DNA of 64,000 nucleotides from an uncultured Lachnospiraceae bacterium (GCA_947577185.1 CANPUE010000004.1:93688-157687), one strand, 5' to 3'. Numbered from the stretch's first letter, positions 9,728-20,525 are shown. The notes: generated by a model from the letters alone, not told the origin. Made by a program: numbers and translations.

Positions 9728-9762
9728 AAGAAAAAGCACCGGCTGGTGCTTTTTCTTTTGAC
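9728..9762. terminator. rho-independent terminator
   Basis: AAAAAGCACCGGCTGGTGCTTTTTCTTTTG. Confidence 0.75.
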
Positions 9763-9765
9763 TTT

Positions 9766-11250
9766 TTATGCGAAAGGATTCTCTGTCGGATACGGAAGAG
9801 ATTTCGGCTGATTATAACCGATCTCACTGACATCCACGCCGATATATTTGAATACTTCAAAGAGCGCTTTGCCGAAATGTCCAAAAGCAACGGCTCCGTG
9901 ATGAGGATAATTCTTCTCGATCAGTACGTGACGGTAGAATCTTCCCATCTCAGGTATCGCGAATACGCCGATGCCGCCAAAGGACTTCGTTGCTACCGGC
10001 AGGACTTCTCCCTCTGCCACGTACGCACGCAGAATATTGTCAGCCGTACTCTGTAAACGATAGAATGTGATATCACCGGGAACAATATCTCCTTCCAAAG
10101 TACCTTGCGTCACTTCTTCCGGAAGGCTTCTTGCCATGATCATCTGGTATTCCATACTGCACTTTGAAAGTTTTTTGGAGCAGGTATTGCCACAGTGGAA
10201 GCCCATGAACGTATCCGTATACTTGTAGTCGAACTTATTCTCAATCGCTTCTTTATACATATCCTTGGGTACGGAATTGTTGATGTCCAACAATGTAACG
10301 ATATCATCGCTGACAGCCTCTCCGATAAACTCGCTCAGGCATCCGTAAATATCCACTTCACAGGATACCGGAATTCCTCTTCCTGTCAGACGGCTGTTCA
10401 CATAGCAGGGAACAAATCCAAACTGTGTCTGGAATGCCGGCCAGCATTTTCCTGCGATCGCAACATACTCTCTGTAACCTTTGTGCCCTTCGATCCAGTC
10501 AAGAAGGGTCAGTTCATATTGTGCCAGTTTCGGCAGGATTTCCGGTTTGTTATTGCCGGCGCCAAGTTCTGCCTCCATGTCTTTTACTACATCCGGAATA
10601 CGTGCATCTTCTTCATGTTTATTAAATGCCTCGAACAGATCGAGTTCTGAGTTTTCTTCGATCTCCACGCCGAGATTGTAGAGCTGTTTGATCGGTGCGT
10701 TGCAGGCAAGGAAATTGAGCGGACGCGGGCCGAAAGAAATGATCTTTAAGCTGGAAAGCCCAATGATCGCACGTGCAATCGGAAGGAACTCATGAATCAT
10801 TTCCGCACAGTCCTGCGCGTCGCCTACCGGATATTCCGGAATATAAGCCTTTACATTACGAAGTTTCAGGTTATAGCTTGCATTGAGCATACCGCAGTAT
10901 GCATCGCCGCGTCCCTGGATCAGATCGTTCTGGGACTCTTCTGCCGCTGCTACAAACATCTTGGGTCCTTCAAAATGCTTTGCAAGCAGTGTCTCGGAAA
11001 TCTCCGGTCCGAAGTTGCCAAGATATACGCAGAGTGCGTTACATCCGTTTTCCCTGATATCCTTTAATGCATTAACCATATCGATTTCGCTCTCGATGAT
11101 GCAGACGGGACATTCATAAATATCAGCGGCATCGTATGCCTTATTATAGGCTTCCACCAAAGCCTTTCTTCTGTTAACTGCCAATGAGGCCGGGAAGCAG
11201 TCGCGGCTTACAGCCACAATACCGATCTTCACTTTGGGTAAATTGTTCAT
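9766..11250 (-). CDS. L-fucose/L-arabinose isomerase family protein
   Basis: 494 aa; start KVKIGIVAVSRDCFPASLAVNRR; C-terminal FGHFGKALFEVFKYIGV; adjacent to DUF4867-like and xylulokinase genes. Confidence 0.8.
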   Translation of the reverse strand: MNNLPKVKIGIVAVSRDCFPASLAVNRRKALVEAYNKAYDAADIYECPVCIIESEIDMVNALKDIRENGCNALCVYLGNFGPEISETLLAKHFEGPKMFVAAAEESQNDLIQGRGDAYCGMLNASYNLKLRNVKAYIPEYPVGDAQDCAEMIHEFLPIARAIIGLSSLKIISFGPRPLNFLACNAPIKQLYNLGVEIEENSELDLFEAFNKHEEDARIPDVVKDMEAELGAGNNKPEILPKLAQYELTLLDWIEGHKGYREYVAIAGKCWPAFQTQFGFVPCYVNSRLTGRGIPVSCEVDIYGCLSEFIGEAVSDDIVTLLDINNSVPKDMYKEAIENKFDYKYTDTFMGFHCGNTCSKKLSKCSMEYQMIMARSLPEEVTQGTLEGDIVPGDITFYRLQSTADNILRAYVAEGEVLPVATKSFGGIGVFAIPEMGRFYRHVLIEKNYPHHGAVAFGHFGKALFEVFKYIGVDVSEIGYNQPKSLPYPTENPFA

Positions 11251-11290
11251 ATATGTATCCTCCTTTAACCGGGGTTACCGGTAATGCTTT

Positions 11291-11914
11291 CTATTCTCTG
11301 ATATCCAGATTCTTTCCGATCAGTCCGATATGCGCACCTTCGTCCAATCCGCCTTCCGCATGTCCGATCAGCCATTTATTCTGTGCTGTGATGATAGCGT
11401 CCTCCCAGCCGTCATGTTTTTCTTTCAATGGATAATTCGTTCCTGCCGGCAGGACAATCCCCACCTTGAATCCATCCTCCCCCGCACTGCAGGGCGCATA
11501 GTGAAGCGTCGTCGCAAAAATTTCCGCCGCGGTTCCTGCGGGGAGCAAAAATGCTTCCATTTTTGACGTATCATAGGTGAAATCGTCTGTGATATCCTGC
11601 TGCATGCCGACGATCAGAACCGCATCCGTCGCCGCCACATTGATTTCGGAACTCCTGTGGTATTCCACCGCATTTAGTTTATAGTTATGTCCATTGCAGT
11701 AGCCTGCCTGTATCGGAAGTTCTCCGTAAGTCCTTCTCTGCAGTTCCTTCGCAGTCTGCGTAGATTCCAGAACCGATACCGAAGGTTCATAGGCTACGCC
11801 TTCCGGCAGAGGTGTTTCCTTTTTGATCGCCTCCACCAGTTCGCCAAAATCAATGCCCTGCACGACTCTGCCGTATTTGCGGAACGCGGGATCTGTAATC
11901 TTTTTAATTTCCAT
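11291..11914 (-). CDS. DUF4867 family protein
   Basis: YGELPIQAGYCNGHNYKLNAVEYHRSSEINVA and HYAPC motifs; located between the isomerase and kinase genes. Confidence 0.7.
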   Translation of the reverse strand: MEIKKITDPAFRKYGRVVQGIDFGELVEAIKKETPLPEGVAYEPSVSVLESTQTAKELQRRTYGELPIQAGYCNGHNYKLNAVEYHRSSEINVAATDAVLIVGMQQDITDDFTYDTSKMEAFLLPAGTAAEIFATTLHYAPCSAGEDGFKVGIVLPAGTNYPLKEKHDGWEDAIITAQNKWLIGHAEGGLDEGAHIGLIGKNLDIRE

Positions 11915-11970
11915 GCGTTTTAATACTCCTTTCCTGTACAACTGTTCTTTCCTGCAAAATTATTTTCCTG

Positions 11971-13440
11971 CTACTGGATCTTATCAAAAAGCGCTCTGCA
12001 TGCCGGATAGATTTCCTTAAACTGCTGATAACGCGCATCATATTTTGCCACCAGCTCTGCATCCGGCTCCACCGTATCCACCACTTTTACGATCTTTTCC
12101 GCAGCCTCTTCCACATTTTTATACTCGCCGCAGGCAACTGCCGCCAGCATGGCGCCGCCCATGGCAGGGCCTTCTTCACTCTCGATCACGTCAACTTTTA
12201 AATTCAATATATTCGCGATCATCTTTTTCCACAGAGGGCTCTTCGCGCCGCCGCCGCAGATTTTCGTTCTTTCGATGTGAATGCCGAGTGATTTCGCTAC
12301 TTCAAAAGAATCCCGCAGTGCAAAGGCAACCCCTTCCAGCACGGCCTGTGTCATATCCGCTCTTGTCGTATCCATCGTCATACCGATAAAAGTGCCCCGC
12401 GCATTCGGGTTATTATGCGGAGAGCGTTCCCCCATCAGATACGGAAGAAAATACACATGGTTCTCACCCAGTTTCGTAATCTCTTTTTGTGCCCCGGCAT
12501 AATCATCTGTTCCAATGATATCATCCATCCACCACTTATTGCAGGATGCCGCGGAAAGCATACAGCCCATCAGATGATAATGACCGTCGGCATGCGCGAA
12601 AGCATGCAGTGCATTGTATCTGTCAACGCCAAATTTATCTGATGAGATAAAGATGGTTCCGCTTGTTCCAAGCGAAATGTTGCACATACCATCACCGACC
12701 GTACCCGTTCCGACTGCTGCCGCCGCATTATCTCCGGCGCCGGCCGCTACCCTGACATCCGCAGGGATTCCCAGTTCCTCAGCGATTTCCGGAAGTACGG
12801 TCCCGACCGTCTCATAACTTTCATAAATCTTCGCAAGCTGTTCTTCTTTGATGCCGCAGATTTCGCACATCTCTTTCGACCAGCAGCGGTTCTTAACATC
12901 AAATATCAGCATGCCGGAAGCATCTGATACATCGGTGCAGTGAACACCTGTCAGTTTATAGGCAATATAATCTTTGGGCAGCATAATCCTGCGGATACGT
13001 GCAAAATTCTCAGGCTCTTTATTTTTTACCCAGAGAATCTTGGGCGCAGTAAATCCGGTAAAGGAAATATTAGCCGTATATTCCGAGAGTTTCTCCTTCC
13101 CGATCACATTGTTCAGATAATCACATTCTTCAGCAGTTCTCCCGTCATTCCATAAAATCGCCGGCCTGATCACTTCATCCTGCTCGTCGAGAATAACAAG
13201 CCCATGCATCTGTCCGCCGAAGCTGATGCCGGCTACCTGACTCCTGTCAAAGTCTTTTAAAAGTTCCCCGATACCGGCCATCGTCTGCTCATACCAGTCC
13301 TCCGGTTTCTGTTCCGACCAGCCCGGATTGGGAAAATAAAGCGGATACTCCTTTGAAACGATATTCAGAATCTTTCCGCCGCCGTCCATCAACAGCAGTT
13401 TAACGGCCGATGTGCCTAAATCTACTCCTATATACAGCAT
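11971..13440 (-). CDS. xylB: xylulokinase-like FGGY carbohydrate kinase
   Basis: MLYIGVDLGTSAVKLLLMDGGG; GGQMHGLVILD; AILWNDGRTAEEC; GGGAKSPLWKKMIANIL. Confidence 0.9.
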   Translation of the reverse strand: MLYIGVDLGTSAVKLLLMDGGGKILNIVSKEYPLYFPNPGWSEQKPEDWYEQTMAGIGELLKDFDRSQVAGISFGGQMHGLVILDEQDEVIRPAILWNDGRTAEECDYLNNVIGKEKLSEYTANISFTGFTAPKILWVKNKEPENFARIRRIMLPKDYIAYKLTGVHCTDVSDASGMLIFDVKNRCWSKEMCEICGIKEEQLAKIYESYETVGTVLPEIAEELGIPADVRVAAGAGDNAAAAVGTGTVGDGMCNISLGTSGTIFISSDKFGVDRYNALHAFAHADGHYHLMGCMLSAASCNKWWMDDIIGTDDYAGAQKEITKLGENHVYFLPYLMGERSPHNNPNARGTFIGMTMDTTRADMTQAVLEGVAFALRDSFEVAKSLGIHIERTKICGGGAKSPLWKKMIANILNLKVDVIESEEGPAMGGAMLAAVACGEYKNVEEAAEKIVKVVDTVEPDAELVAKYDARYQQFKEIYPACRALFDKIQ

Positions 13441-13477
13441 TGTATACCTCCTCTGTTCTGTTTATTTTTATGCCGGT

Positions 13478-15160
13478 TCATGCCGGCCCCGTCAGAAAAT
13501 TCTTTTCAAACTCCTGTGCCGGAGACGGCCGCCCGAATAAGTAACCCTGAATCATATCCGGTTTGGCATGCTTCATTCTGTCCAGTTCGTGTTCGTATTC
13601 GATCCCTTCCATGCATACCGATGATCCCACACTATGTATCATATCAATAATATGACAGATGATCGTATAGTCATATTCATTTTCCAGCGCCTGCAGAACA
13701 AAACTCCTGTCCAGCTTGATCGTTTTGGCCTCAATTTCTTTTAAATACCGCATATTGGAATAACCTGTCCCAAAATCATCGATCGCCAGATTAATCTTAT
13801 TCTCCTTCAGGTCCTTAAACAGCTCTCTGATCCTGCTGTCAGTCTCTATATAACCGCTCTCGGTCAGTTCCAGCACCAGGCTGTGCGGCGGAATCCCAAT
13901 CTCATCAATGCATCTGTTGACATCCTTGATCAGATCGCTTTTATGTACCTGCACATAAGAAAGATTCACGTTGACATGAAAATCCGGGAATATCTGCTGC
14001 CACTTTTTACACATTTGGGCCGCCTCCCACAAAACATAGCGCCCTACCGGAATAATCAGCCCGCTTTCTTCCATGATCGGGATCATGACAGCCGGTGAAA
14101 TACTGCCGTATTTCTCACTCTGCCAGCGCAGCAGCGCCTCCGCGCCGACCACCCTGTAACTGCGGGCATCTACGATCGGCTGATAGTAAACCTGAAAGCC
14201 CCGGAAATTGTTTGAAATATCGATCCTGAGCGCCTTACGGATATCCAGATTTTTCAAATACCCGTTATAATCCGACTCGCAAAAAAGCACCATCTGGTTC
14301 CTGCCGTTTCTTTTGGCCTCGTTGAGCGCAAACTCCGACAGCTTCATGAGTTCTTCGCTGCTTTTTCCGACAAATCCCCTGTCGATCACGCCGGCGGAAA
14401 TCGTATAAAACCGGCTGTAGCCGCTCTGCCTTACAGCCTGCGCCGCCTTTTTGCGGATCGCGTCATAAACCTGATACGGGTGCCATGCCGGCGACTTTCC
14501 CGCGTCCAGGATCATAAATTCATCGGCCACAAGCCGGTAAACATCCACATCTTCCGCTACCGTATCAAGAATACATTGAGACAGTTCCGACAAGACTGCA
14601 TCTCCCGCCGCCGTACCTTCTTTTTCATTGATCTCTTTAAAATTGTCAATGCCGATACGCATGCAGAAACGGATCGATTCCGGACGGTCCCGTAAGATTT
14701 CTTCCCCATCCAGGCGGAATCTTACTTCCCTGCGGAGTCCCGTCACATTATCGGCCTTCGCTTTCCTGCCAAGTTCATTCAGCTTTCCGACCAACAGGCG
14801 GTGTCCCTCCGCATCAATGATCACCGTCCCGCGGCAGCTCACCCAGATCACTCTGTTCTCCCGGTCAAGCCACCTGTATTCCAGGTCATGCGTCTCCTGT
14901 TCCCCGGATGCACATCTTCCAAGGTCGTCAGCCACCTTGGAATAATCGGAAGGATGTATGACGTTCTTCAGCACTGCCGTGCAGTTCTCGATCCGCGTAT
15001 CGTTCAATGCAACTCTTTTGGTAAGCTGCTCCGGGATCAGATACACATCAGATGCCAGATCCAAAATGTATAAATATGCGTCTGAGGATTTCTGTAAGAC
15101 GTCTACAATAGACTTGATCTGATCGATTGACATGTTCTGAAACATTTCCAGTTCTTTCAT
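13478..15160 (-). CDS. EAL-domain protein with PAS-like region and degenerate GGDEF domain
   Basis: EALLRW, DDFGTGYSN, KLDRSFV (EAL); GGDEF position reads VADEF. Start set at the ATG after GGAGGCAGGAG. Confidence 0.85.
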   Translation of the reverse strand: MKELEMFQNMSIDQIKSIVDVLQKSSDAYLYILDLASDVYLIPEQLTKRVALNDTRIENCTAVLKNVIHPSDYSKVADDLGRCASGEQETHDLEYRWLDRENRVIWVSCRGTVIIDAEGHRLLVGKLNELGRKAKADNVTGLRREVRFRLDGEEILRDRPESIRFCMRIGIDNFKEINEKEGTAAGDAVLSELSQCILDTVAEDVDVYRLVADEFMILDAGKSPAWHPYQVYDAIRKKAAQAVRQSGYSRFYTISAGVIDRGFVGKSSEELMKLSEFALNEAKRNGRNQMVLFCESDYNGYLKNLDIRKALRIDISNNFRGFQVYYQPIVDARSYRVVGAEALLRWQSEKYGSISPAVMIPIMEESGLIIPVGRYVLWEAAQMCKKWQQIFPDFHVNVNLSYVQVHKSDLIKDVNRCIDEIGIPPHSLVLELTESGYIETDSRIRELFKDLKENKINLAIDDFGTGYSNMRYLKEIEAKTIKLDRSFVLQALENEYDYTIICHIIDMIHSVGSSVCMEGIEYEHELDRMKHAKPDMIQGYLFGRPSPAQEFEKNFLTGPA

Positions 15161-15394
15161 ATCTCCTGCCTCCAATTTTGGCATACTGTGCGTTATTTCG
15201 CTGTGAACTGATCGTTATAATATATTATTCAAATAAATATCATATACTAATTTTACCCACTGTCACAGAAACTGTCAACAGCAATCAGGCAGAAACATTG
15301 TGCAATTTTTGCGAAAAATTCCTATACAAAGCATAGGGCTTTTGATATAATTAACACATATTTGACAAGGAATAGAAAGTAAAGGGCATAAAAA

Positions 15395-16330
15395 ATGAAT
15401 AAAAAGAAAGTTGTCGTGTCTCTTGGACACGAAGCCTTAGGCTATACGACTACAGAACAGTGGGACGCTGTCAAAAAAACCGCGAAGGCGCTCGCCGACC
15501 TGGTCGAAGCCGGTTACCAGCTGACGATCACGCACAGCAACGGTCCGCAGGTCAGCATGATCCACAAAGCCATGACGGAACTCAGGCGGATCTATATTGA
15601 TTATACGCCTGCCCCGATGTGTGTCTGCTCCGCAATGAGTCAGGGCTATGTAGGATATGATATTCAAAATTCCCTGCGTACCGAACTCCTTTCCCGCGGT
15701 ATCTCCCAAACTGTCAGCACGATCTTAACACAGGTTACCGTTGATCCATACGATGAAGCATTCTATGAACCGACGAAGCTGATCGGACGTTATATGTCCA
15801 GAGAAGACGCAGAAACAGAGATCAAAAAGGGAAATTACGTGTCAGAGGAACCCGGCAAAGGTTTCCGCCGTGTCGTTGCGGCGCCCAGGCCGATCGACAT
15901 TGTAGAAATAGAAGCGATCCGTGCACTCGCAGATGCCGGACAGGTTGTGATCGCCTGCGGAGGCGGCGGCATTCCCGTCATTGAACAGAAACATGCTTTA
16001 AAGGGCGCTTCCGCCGTGATTGAAAAGGATTCGATCGCCGGCAGGCTGGCCGGAGATCTGTTGGTGGACGAACTGATCATTCTCACCGGCGTTCCTTTTG
16101 TTTACCTGAATTTTGGAAAGGAAAATCAGACTCCTCTCGAACACCTCACGGTCTCAAAAGCAAAAGAACTGATCCGAGAAAATGAATTTGGCAAAGGTAC
16201 GATGCTTCCCAAGATCGAAGCCGCCATCTCCTATCTGGAAGCGAAACCGGACGGGAAGGTTCTGATCACATCCCTGTCCGAAGTGACAAACGCCATCAAG
16301 GGGCGGAGCGGAACTGTCATTATTCAATAA
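15395..16330 (+). CDS. arcC: carbamate kinase
   Basis: VVSLGHEALGY, THSNGPQVS, VIACGGGGIPVIE, EKDSIAGRLAGDLLVDELIILTGV. Confidence 0.92.
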   Translation: MNKKKVVVSLGHEALGYTTTEQWDAVKKTAKALADLVEAGYQLTITHSNGPQVSMIHKAMTELRRIYIDYTPAPMCVCSAMSQGYVGYDIQNSLRTELLSRGISQTVSTILTQVTVDPYDEAFYEPTKLIGRYMSREDAETEIKKGNYVSEEPGKGFRRVVAAPRPIDIVEIEAIRALADAGQVVIACGGGGIPVIEQKHALKGASAVIEKDSIAGRLAGDLLVDELIILTGVPFVYLNFGKENQTPLEHLTVSKAKELIRENEFGKGTMLPKIEAAISYLEAKPDGKVLITSLSEVTNAIKGRSGTVIIQ

Positions 16331-16382
16331 ACAGATATTGACTTTTCATGAAAAATATGCAATTTGCTTATTCGGTAACATA

Positions 16383-16450
16383 GGCCGTGCGGCAGTCCCA
16401 CTGAAAAAGACAGTCTTTTCTGTCTTTTTCGACAGGATTGCTGCACGGCC
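16383..16450. terminator. long nested inverted repeat, probable bidirectional terminator
   Basis: Outer arms GGCCGTGCGGCAGTCC / GGATTGCTGCACGGCC; inner AAAAAGACAG-TCTTTT-CTGTCTTTTT. Confidence 0.75.
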
Positions 16451-16458
16451 TTCGTCTG

Positions 16459-16914
16459 TCATTGATCGGACACGCTGCCCAATGCCATACACAGGGCGCC
16501 GATCATAATGCAGAAGTCGGAAATATTAAACACAATGCGCCTGACTGCCTCGTTTTTCACCGGAAAGCTCACATAATCCACCACATACCGTCTGCACAGT
16601 CTGTCATACGTATTGCTGTAAGCGCCTCCGAGAAGAAGCGCCAGTCCTGTTTTTAATAACCTGCCACCCTTAACGCTGAACGTCGCGAGAAATACAACCG
16701 TCATCGCAAGCGTAAGCAGAACGGAAAGAAGTGCCACAAACCCGCGTTTCTTCTCACCCAGATTGAGAAAGGCGCCTCTATTGTGATATTTGCGAAGAAG
16801 CAGACGCCCATTTCCGATCTCTTTTGTTTCGCCTTCTGTGCCGCTTCTCTCGATCCATTCCTTAATCCCAAAATCCAAAAGAAAGATCAGTGCGGCAATT
16901 ATTGCATAAATCAT
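16459..16914 (-). CDS. signal peptidase II (LspA)-like protein
   Basis: NRGAFLNLG, LLLGGAYSNTYDRL, VDYVSF, IVFNISDFCIMIGAL match the LspA Asp-dyad pattern. Confidence 0.75.
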   Translation of the reverse strand: MIYAIIAALIFLLDFGIKEWIERSGTEGETKEIGNGRLLLRKYHNRGAFLNLGEKKRGFVALLSVLLTLAMTVVFLATFSVKGGRLLKTGLALLLGGAYSNTYDRLCRRYVVDYVSFPVKNEAVRRIVFNISDFCIMIGALCMALGSVSDQ

Positions 16915-16942
16915 GGTCTAATGTCCTTTCCCTGTGACTGCC

Positions 16943-19798
16943 TCAGACGTCTAACGCTTCCAGCATCCGGTCTATTCCGTCTAATTGTTCTCCTGTCACC
17001 CTTCCTCCGAATTTCTCAGTGATCTCCCGGAGGCTGAAGGCACGGAGCTGGCCAGGTATCTGATCTAACGGCATGATCTCCGCCAGTCTGGCCGCCGTCT
17101 TTTTATTACGCAGCAGTTCACAGACCGGTGTCCAGGTATTATACACCTGTTTGAGCGATTCATCGGTCTCATAGGATATGTGATACGTCCCGGCTTCCAG
17201 CACACACAGTCCGTCCTCCACCCGTGCAAACATCGGATTCGCCTGCTCTGCACAGAGTTCTGTAAAGACCTCCTCTTTCATGTGCGGCAGTTTCAGGCAT
17301 GCACTGCATCCAAACGGTACCGTCACGGACAGTTCCGCATGACTGGGATCCGTCATTTTCCAGGCACTCTTATAAACACCCGACGGAGAGTCATATTCCG
17401 CTTCCAGACTGCCGAGTTCCCAATTCAAGACAGGCGCTATAAAAGCTTTCGTAAATCCCGGCGCTTCCTCGACAGAATTGATCCCGGCCGCGTGACGGAA
17501 CATCCATTCCACGATAGAGCCGTATGCATAATGGTTCATGCTGTTCATGCTGATCCCGGAAATCCTGCCGTCAGCCAGTAAGCTGTTCCACCGCTCCCAC
17601 ATGGTAGTGGCTCCCAGTTTCACCTCATAAAGCCAGCCCGGATATTCCTCATTTAACAACAGCTCATAAGCCAGCTTTTCAAACCCGTTTTCGGAGAGAA
17701 CATTGCCAAGCAGGGGTGTTCCGACAAAGCCTGTCTTTAGCTTGTGCCCGCTCTGTTCAAAAAGTTTTGTGAGCTGTTCTTTTGTCAGTTTAATATTATC
17801 TGACAGATGATATTTCAAAGTCAGCAGCAAAGCAGTCTGTGTTTTGATGCAGCAGCGGCCTGTACTGCTGTAGTATTCCTCTTTTACGATGCGAAGCTGT
17901 TCTTCGGACAACGCGGCATACTGCTCCTGTTCTTTTCTCCTGCCCAGAACCTCGGCCGCCTTTGCCACGATACCGGCACTGACCGCATAATATAAATTGG
18001 CGATGAACTCTTCATCCGTAGCCCCCAGCGTCTGTTCCGCGCCTCCTGCCGGATTGTCAAGCGCCAGCCAGTCTCCGTAATGAAACCGATGACGCCAGCC
18101 GTGATCGTCCCCGTCAACCTTTGTAATATAATCTACCCAGGAATGCATACTTTCAAACTGGTCTTCCAGGATACTCTTATCCCCATAAAAAAGATACAGG
18201 TTCCACGGGATGATGCAGGATGCATCCCCCCAGACACAGGCACAGCTTTCCACATCAAAAGACGGCACGACATCCGGCACTTTTCCATCCCGGCTTCTTT
18301 GTTCCAAAGCCATATCGTATAAATATTTGGCGTAAAACGCATACGTATCTTTCAGATAAGTAGCCGTAGGCGAAAACACCTGCGCATCCCCGGTCCATCC
18401 CATACGCTCGTCCCTCTGAGGGCAGTCAGTGGGAACATCCACGAAATTGCTCTGCAGTCCCCACTTTACATTTTCCACCAGGCGGTTCACAAGCGCATGG
18501 CCTGTCTGTATGCTCCCCTTTGTCTCAAGGTCACTGTAGCAGGCCCATCCGCAAAAATCGTCCGCCTTCAGATTCGTCACGCCTTCCACTTTCACGTAGC
18601 GGTAACCATAAAATGTAAAGTGCGGAATAATCACCTGCTCCCCGCCGGCAGTGGTATAATAATATTCTGACTTCGCGCTTCTCAGATTTTCATTGTAAAA
18701 ATTGCCCTGCTGTAAAATCTCACCCGTCTGAATGTGAATCCGGCTGCCCGCGGGTTCATTGATCTTAAATGCAAAAATCCCGGTAAACTCCTGCCCCATA
18801 TCAAATACCAGTTCTCCCGCAGGTGTGTGAATCAGTTCCACCGGCCGGAATGTCTCATGGACGTACACCGGCAGGCTCATACGCTCCGTCAGCCTGCCTG
18901 CAGGCGCTTCACAATACACTGCCTTTGTACACGGCAGAGCCTCCAGCGTTTCATCCACCCATTCCCCGTCATATAAATTTGAAAACGTAATGTTACTGCG
19001 ACCTGTGATCCAGCTTTCATCCGTTCCAATCACTTCTTCTTTTCCATCGCGGTAGGTAAGGCGCAGTTCAGCGATCAGTTTCCATGAATCTCCATAGAAC
19101 CCCACGCCTTCTTCCTCTCTGGACGAAAAGCCAAAACGCGCCTTATACCATCCGTTTCCCAGCAATACATGAAGTTTCCCTATTCTTTGCAGGCATCCGG
19201 TCACATCGAAGGTCTGGTACTGTGTCCATTCATTGTAATCATTGCAGTACGGCGTGAAATACTCCTTTCCGATCCGCTCTTTTTCTCCGTCCTCTGTCAC
19301 ATAATAAGCCTCGTATAATCCCAGGCCGCAAATATATAACCTTGCCTCCGCCACCTCTCCGGACGGTGCAATCTCTTTTTCAAAATAAGGATGGCGCCTG
19401 TTTGACAGGATCCCTTTTGCCTGATCTGATGCCGTATCTTCAACCTCCTGACAGGTTATCCAGCGTCCGTTCCAGTCTTCCTCCCGTTTTGCGGTCTCAA
19501 ACCACTGTACCGCACCTGTTGTTTCCTCCCCCGCATCGGTCCGCACCGTCACCGTCCAATAATAACGGGTACGGGGACGCAGATCGATCGGCGCCGGATA
19601 CCCCAGCGGGTCAGCGTCCCTGTCAAATCCGGAATCAAATATTACCTCCGACAAGCTCTCATCTGCCGCAATCAGAATCCTTGCGCTCTCCTGCTTTTTT
19701 CCTGATGCCTCCGCCACTTTCCATGTAAACACGGTCCTCTCCATGCGAAACCCCAGCGGATTATGCAGATGGTTTACTTTTAAATCATATAGCTTCAT
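16943..19798 (-). CDS. alpha-L-rhamnosidase (GH78)
   Basis: VDVPTDCPQRDERMGWTGDAQVF and GATTMWERWNS motifs; overlaps the TetR gene end by 14 nt. Confidence 0.9.
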   Translation of the reverse strand: MKLYDLKVNHLHNPLGFRMERTVFTWKVAEASGKKQESARILIAADESLSEVIFDSGFDRDADPLGYPAPIDLRPRTRYYWTVTVRTDAGEETTGAVQWFETAKREEDWNGRWITCQEVEDTASDQAKGILSNRRHPYFEKEIAPSGEVAEARLYICGLGLYEAYYVTEDGEKERIGKEYFTPYCNDYNEWTQYQTFDVTGCLQRIGKLHVLLGNGWYKARFGFSSREEEGVGFYGDSWKLIAELRLTYRDGKEEVIGTDESWITGRSNITFSNLYDGEWVDETLEALPCTKAVYCEAPAGRLTERMSLPVYVHETFRPVELIHTPAGELVFDMGQEFTGIFAFKINEPAGSRIHIQTGEILQQGNFYNENLRSAKSEYYYTTAGGEQVIIPHFTFYGYRYVKVEGVTNLKADDFCGWACYSDLETKGSIQTGHALVNRLVENVKWGLQSNFVDVPTDCPQRDERMGWTGDAQVFSPTATYLKDTYAFYAKYLYDMALEQRSRDGKVPDVVPSFDVESCACVWGDASCIIPWNLYLFYGDKSILEDQFESMHSWVDYITKVDGDDHGWRHRFHYGDWLALDNPAGGAEQTLGATDEEFIANLYYAVSAGIVAKAAEVLGRRKEQEQYAALSEEQLRIVKEEYYSSTGRCCIKTQTALLLTLKYHLSDNIKLTKEQLTKLFEQSGHKLKTGFVGTPLLGNVLSENGFEKLAYELLLNEEYPGWLYEVKLGATTMWERWNSLLADGRISGISMNSMNHYAYGSIVEWMFRHAAGINSVEEAPGFTKAFIAPVLNWELGSLEAEYDSPSGVYKSAWKMTDPSHAELSVTVPFGCSACLKLPHMKEEVFTELCAEQANPMFARVEDGLCVLEAGTYHISYETDESLKQVYNTWTPVCELLRNKKTAARLAEIMPLDQIPGQLRAFSLREITEKFGGRVTGEQLDGIDRMLEALDV

Positions 19799-20369
19799 AC
19801 TCTTCCTCCATTTTTCGCTGTTTAAAAGCGCCTCTGTACTCTCTCTCAATGATATGTTCCATTTCTTCCGGACTCTCAACGCATCCCCTTTTCACCCATC
19901 TGCGTATCACAGCGGACAGTCCCTCGCAGAAAAACGTCTGATGGTACATCAGCTCTTCCCGGGAGGTATATCCCATGGCCGGCACAATCTTTTCTATCTT
20001 ATCCTGAAGCGGTTCAGGAAGATTGTCATATGTCAGCGTCAGATCTCCCACAGTCTCCAGATACGTCGCAAAAAACTCCCTATGCTCCCTTACCAGTTCA
20101 AACAGCCTGCAAAACCCTCCGCTTTTGAGTCCCTCTTCTCCATCCGTGAAAAAAAACAGGATCTGCTCATACATCTCCCCGACCAGATGCTCCATCAGAT
20201 CCGCCACATCCTTATAGTGCACGTAGAAGGTCGTCCTGTGAATCTGTGCCCGTGCACAGATTTCGCTGACAGAAATGCGGCTGATGTCCATCTCTTTAAG
20301 CAGATTCAAAAAAGTCCATTTAATCTTGTTTTCCGTCTGCACTGCTCTCTGATTCCCTTTTTTGTTCAT
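19785..20369 (-). CDS. TetR-type transcriptional regulator
   Basis: N-terminal HTH ISVSEICARAQIHRTTFYVHYKDVADLMEHL. Confidence 0.85.
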   Translation of the reverse strand: MNKKGNQRAVQTENKIKWTFLNLLKEMDISRISVSEICARAQIHRTTFYVHYKDVADLMEHLVGEMYEQILFFFTDGEEGLKSGGFCRLFELVREHREFFATYLETVGDLTLTYDNLPEPLQDKIEKIVPAMGYTSREELMYHQTFFCEGLSAVIRRWVKRGCVESPEEMEHIIEREYRGAFKQRKMEEEYEAI

Positions 20370-20525
20370 AAACCGCCTTCCATTCCTTTACCGTTAACGC
20401 CATTCGAAATTTCGCGTTCGATCCTGCAAAAGCTTTTTTTCAACATCTGTATTAATTATAGCGGATTCCAAATCATTCTACAAGTGTATATTTATTAAAT
20501 TTTTAAAAACAAAAAATCCGCCGGC

